Of a stretch of 5,873 nt of DNA, positions 5,772-5,873 are shown in pieces (within the stretch, counting starts at the first letter, position 1; each line of letters begins with the position of its first letter). This DNA is from Maricaulis sp. (GTDB lineage Bacteria > Pseudomonadota > Alphaproteobacteria > Caulobacterales > Maricaulaceae): contig NZLV01000226.1 in assembly GCA_002694345.1 (NCBI GenBank), positions 1-5,873 of the forward strand, read 5' to 3'. The notes under the pieces were generated by a model that was not told where the DNA came from, did no database searches, and saw nothing but the letters and a program-made list of their open reading frames with translations. The translations under genes were made by a program, and so were the position numbers.

Positions 5772-5873
5772 CAGGCCCGAAACCTGCAATCAGCGGAAAC
5801 ACGTCTTGATGCAGACCTCGCTTGATCGAGCGGGGCAGGGCGGTATCACGCCTCCGGTCACACAAGGAAATGC
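5772..5873. other. Downstream region with no gene seen; weak hairpins only
   Basis: No coding frame with family resemblance is visible. An imperfect hairpin overlaps the GNAT stop (GCTGACAGG at 5767-5775 with CCTG at 5783-5786 and TCAGC at 5790-5794, separated by a three-base bulge) without a T-run. A 7-bp hairpin with one G-U pair joins 5816-5822 to 5829-5835. AAGGAAATG at 5864-5872 has the wrong spacing for a convincing start, and the window ends there. Confidence 0.4.

Noticed and set aside
5767..5794. Imperfect hairpin at the GNAT stop as an intrinsic terminator.
   Set aside because: It has a three-base bulge, a weak stem and no following T-run; it is noted only as a weak structure.
1..5873. 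A novel multi-gene system such as defence, CRISPR, toxin-antitoxin or a mobile element.
   Set aside because: All convincing genes are chromosomal housekeeping or single enzymes. There are no direct-repeat arrays, transposase or integrase frames, terminal inverted repeats or toxin-antitoxin-like pairs.

Overview
The window is GC-rich, with strongly G/C-biased third codon positions. It reads as ordinary chromosomal DNA of an alphaproteobacterium, most likely from the Caulobacterales/Maricaulales/Hyphomonadales side. That placement is inference from protein style: an alphaproteobacterial class II DAHP synthase beginning MTWSPKSWREKP, a short 88-residue HU, and a YafP-type GNAT. No rRNA, tRNA, insertion sequence, phage gene, CRISPR array or recognisable defence or secretion system was found.

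Layout, left to right. Bases 2-1117 (+) carry the last 371 codons of glutathione reductase (gor); its N-terminus with the redox-active cysteines lies outside the window. One base later comes a complete class II DAHP synthase (1119-2486, +), the first enzyme of the shikimate pathway. It ends in a strong intrinsic terminator. A second strong terminator, facing the other way, closes the HU gene (hup, 2674-2940, -). The two terminators share an identical 11-base tail. Upstream of hup lies a leader/promoter region with two overlapping dyad symmetries (2956-3002). Next is a small putative two-helix membrane protein (about 3181-3336, +). It converges through a 16-bp hairpin on a two-gene minus-strand unit: a five-helix membrane protein resembling DUF3667 (4419-5198, possibly starting at 5222) followed 25 bases downstream by an MDR-family NADP-dependent oxidoreductase related to CurA and leukotriene B4 dehydrogenases (3398-4393). 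Divergent from this unit is a GNAT acetyltransferase (5280-5771, +). The last 102 bases show no gene.

How the genes work together: gor and the DAHP synthase are close enough to share an mRNA and perhaps couple translation, although they serve thiol redox balance and aromatic biosynthesis respectively. The membrane protein and oxidoreductase look co-transcribed, but no functional link can be read from the sequence. The rest are independent housekeeping or accessory genes.

Nothing here amounts to a new multi-gene system. The parts most worth a second look are the structured hup leader, the twin convergent terminators, the altered acetyl-CoA loop of the GNAT, and the start site of the DUF3667-like gene.
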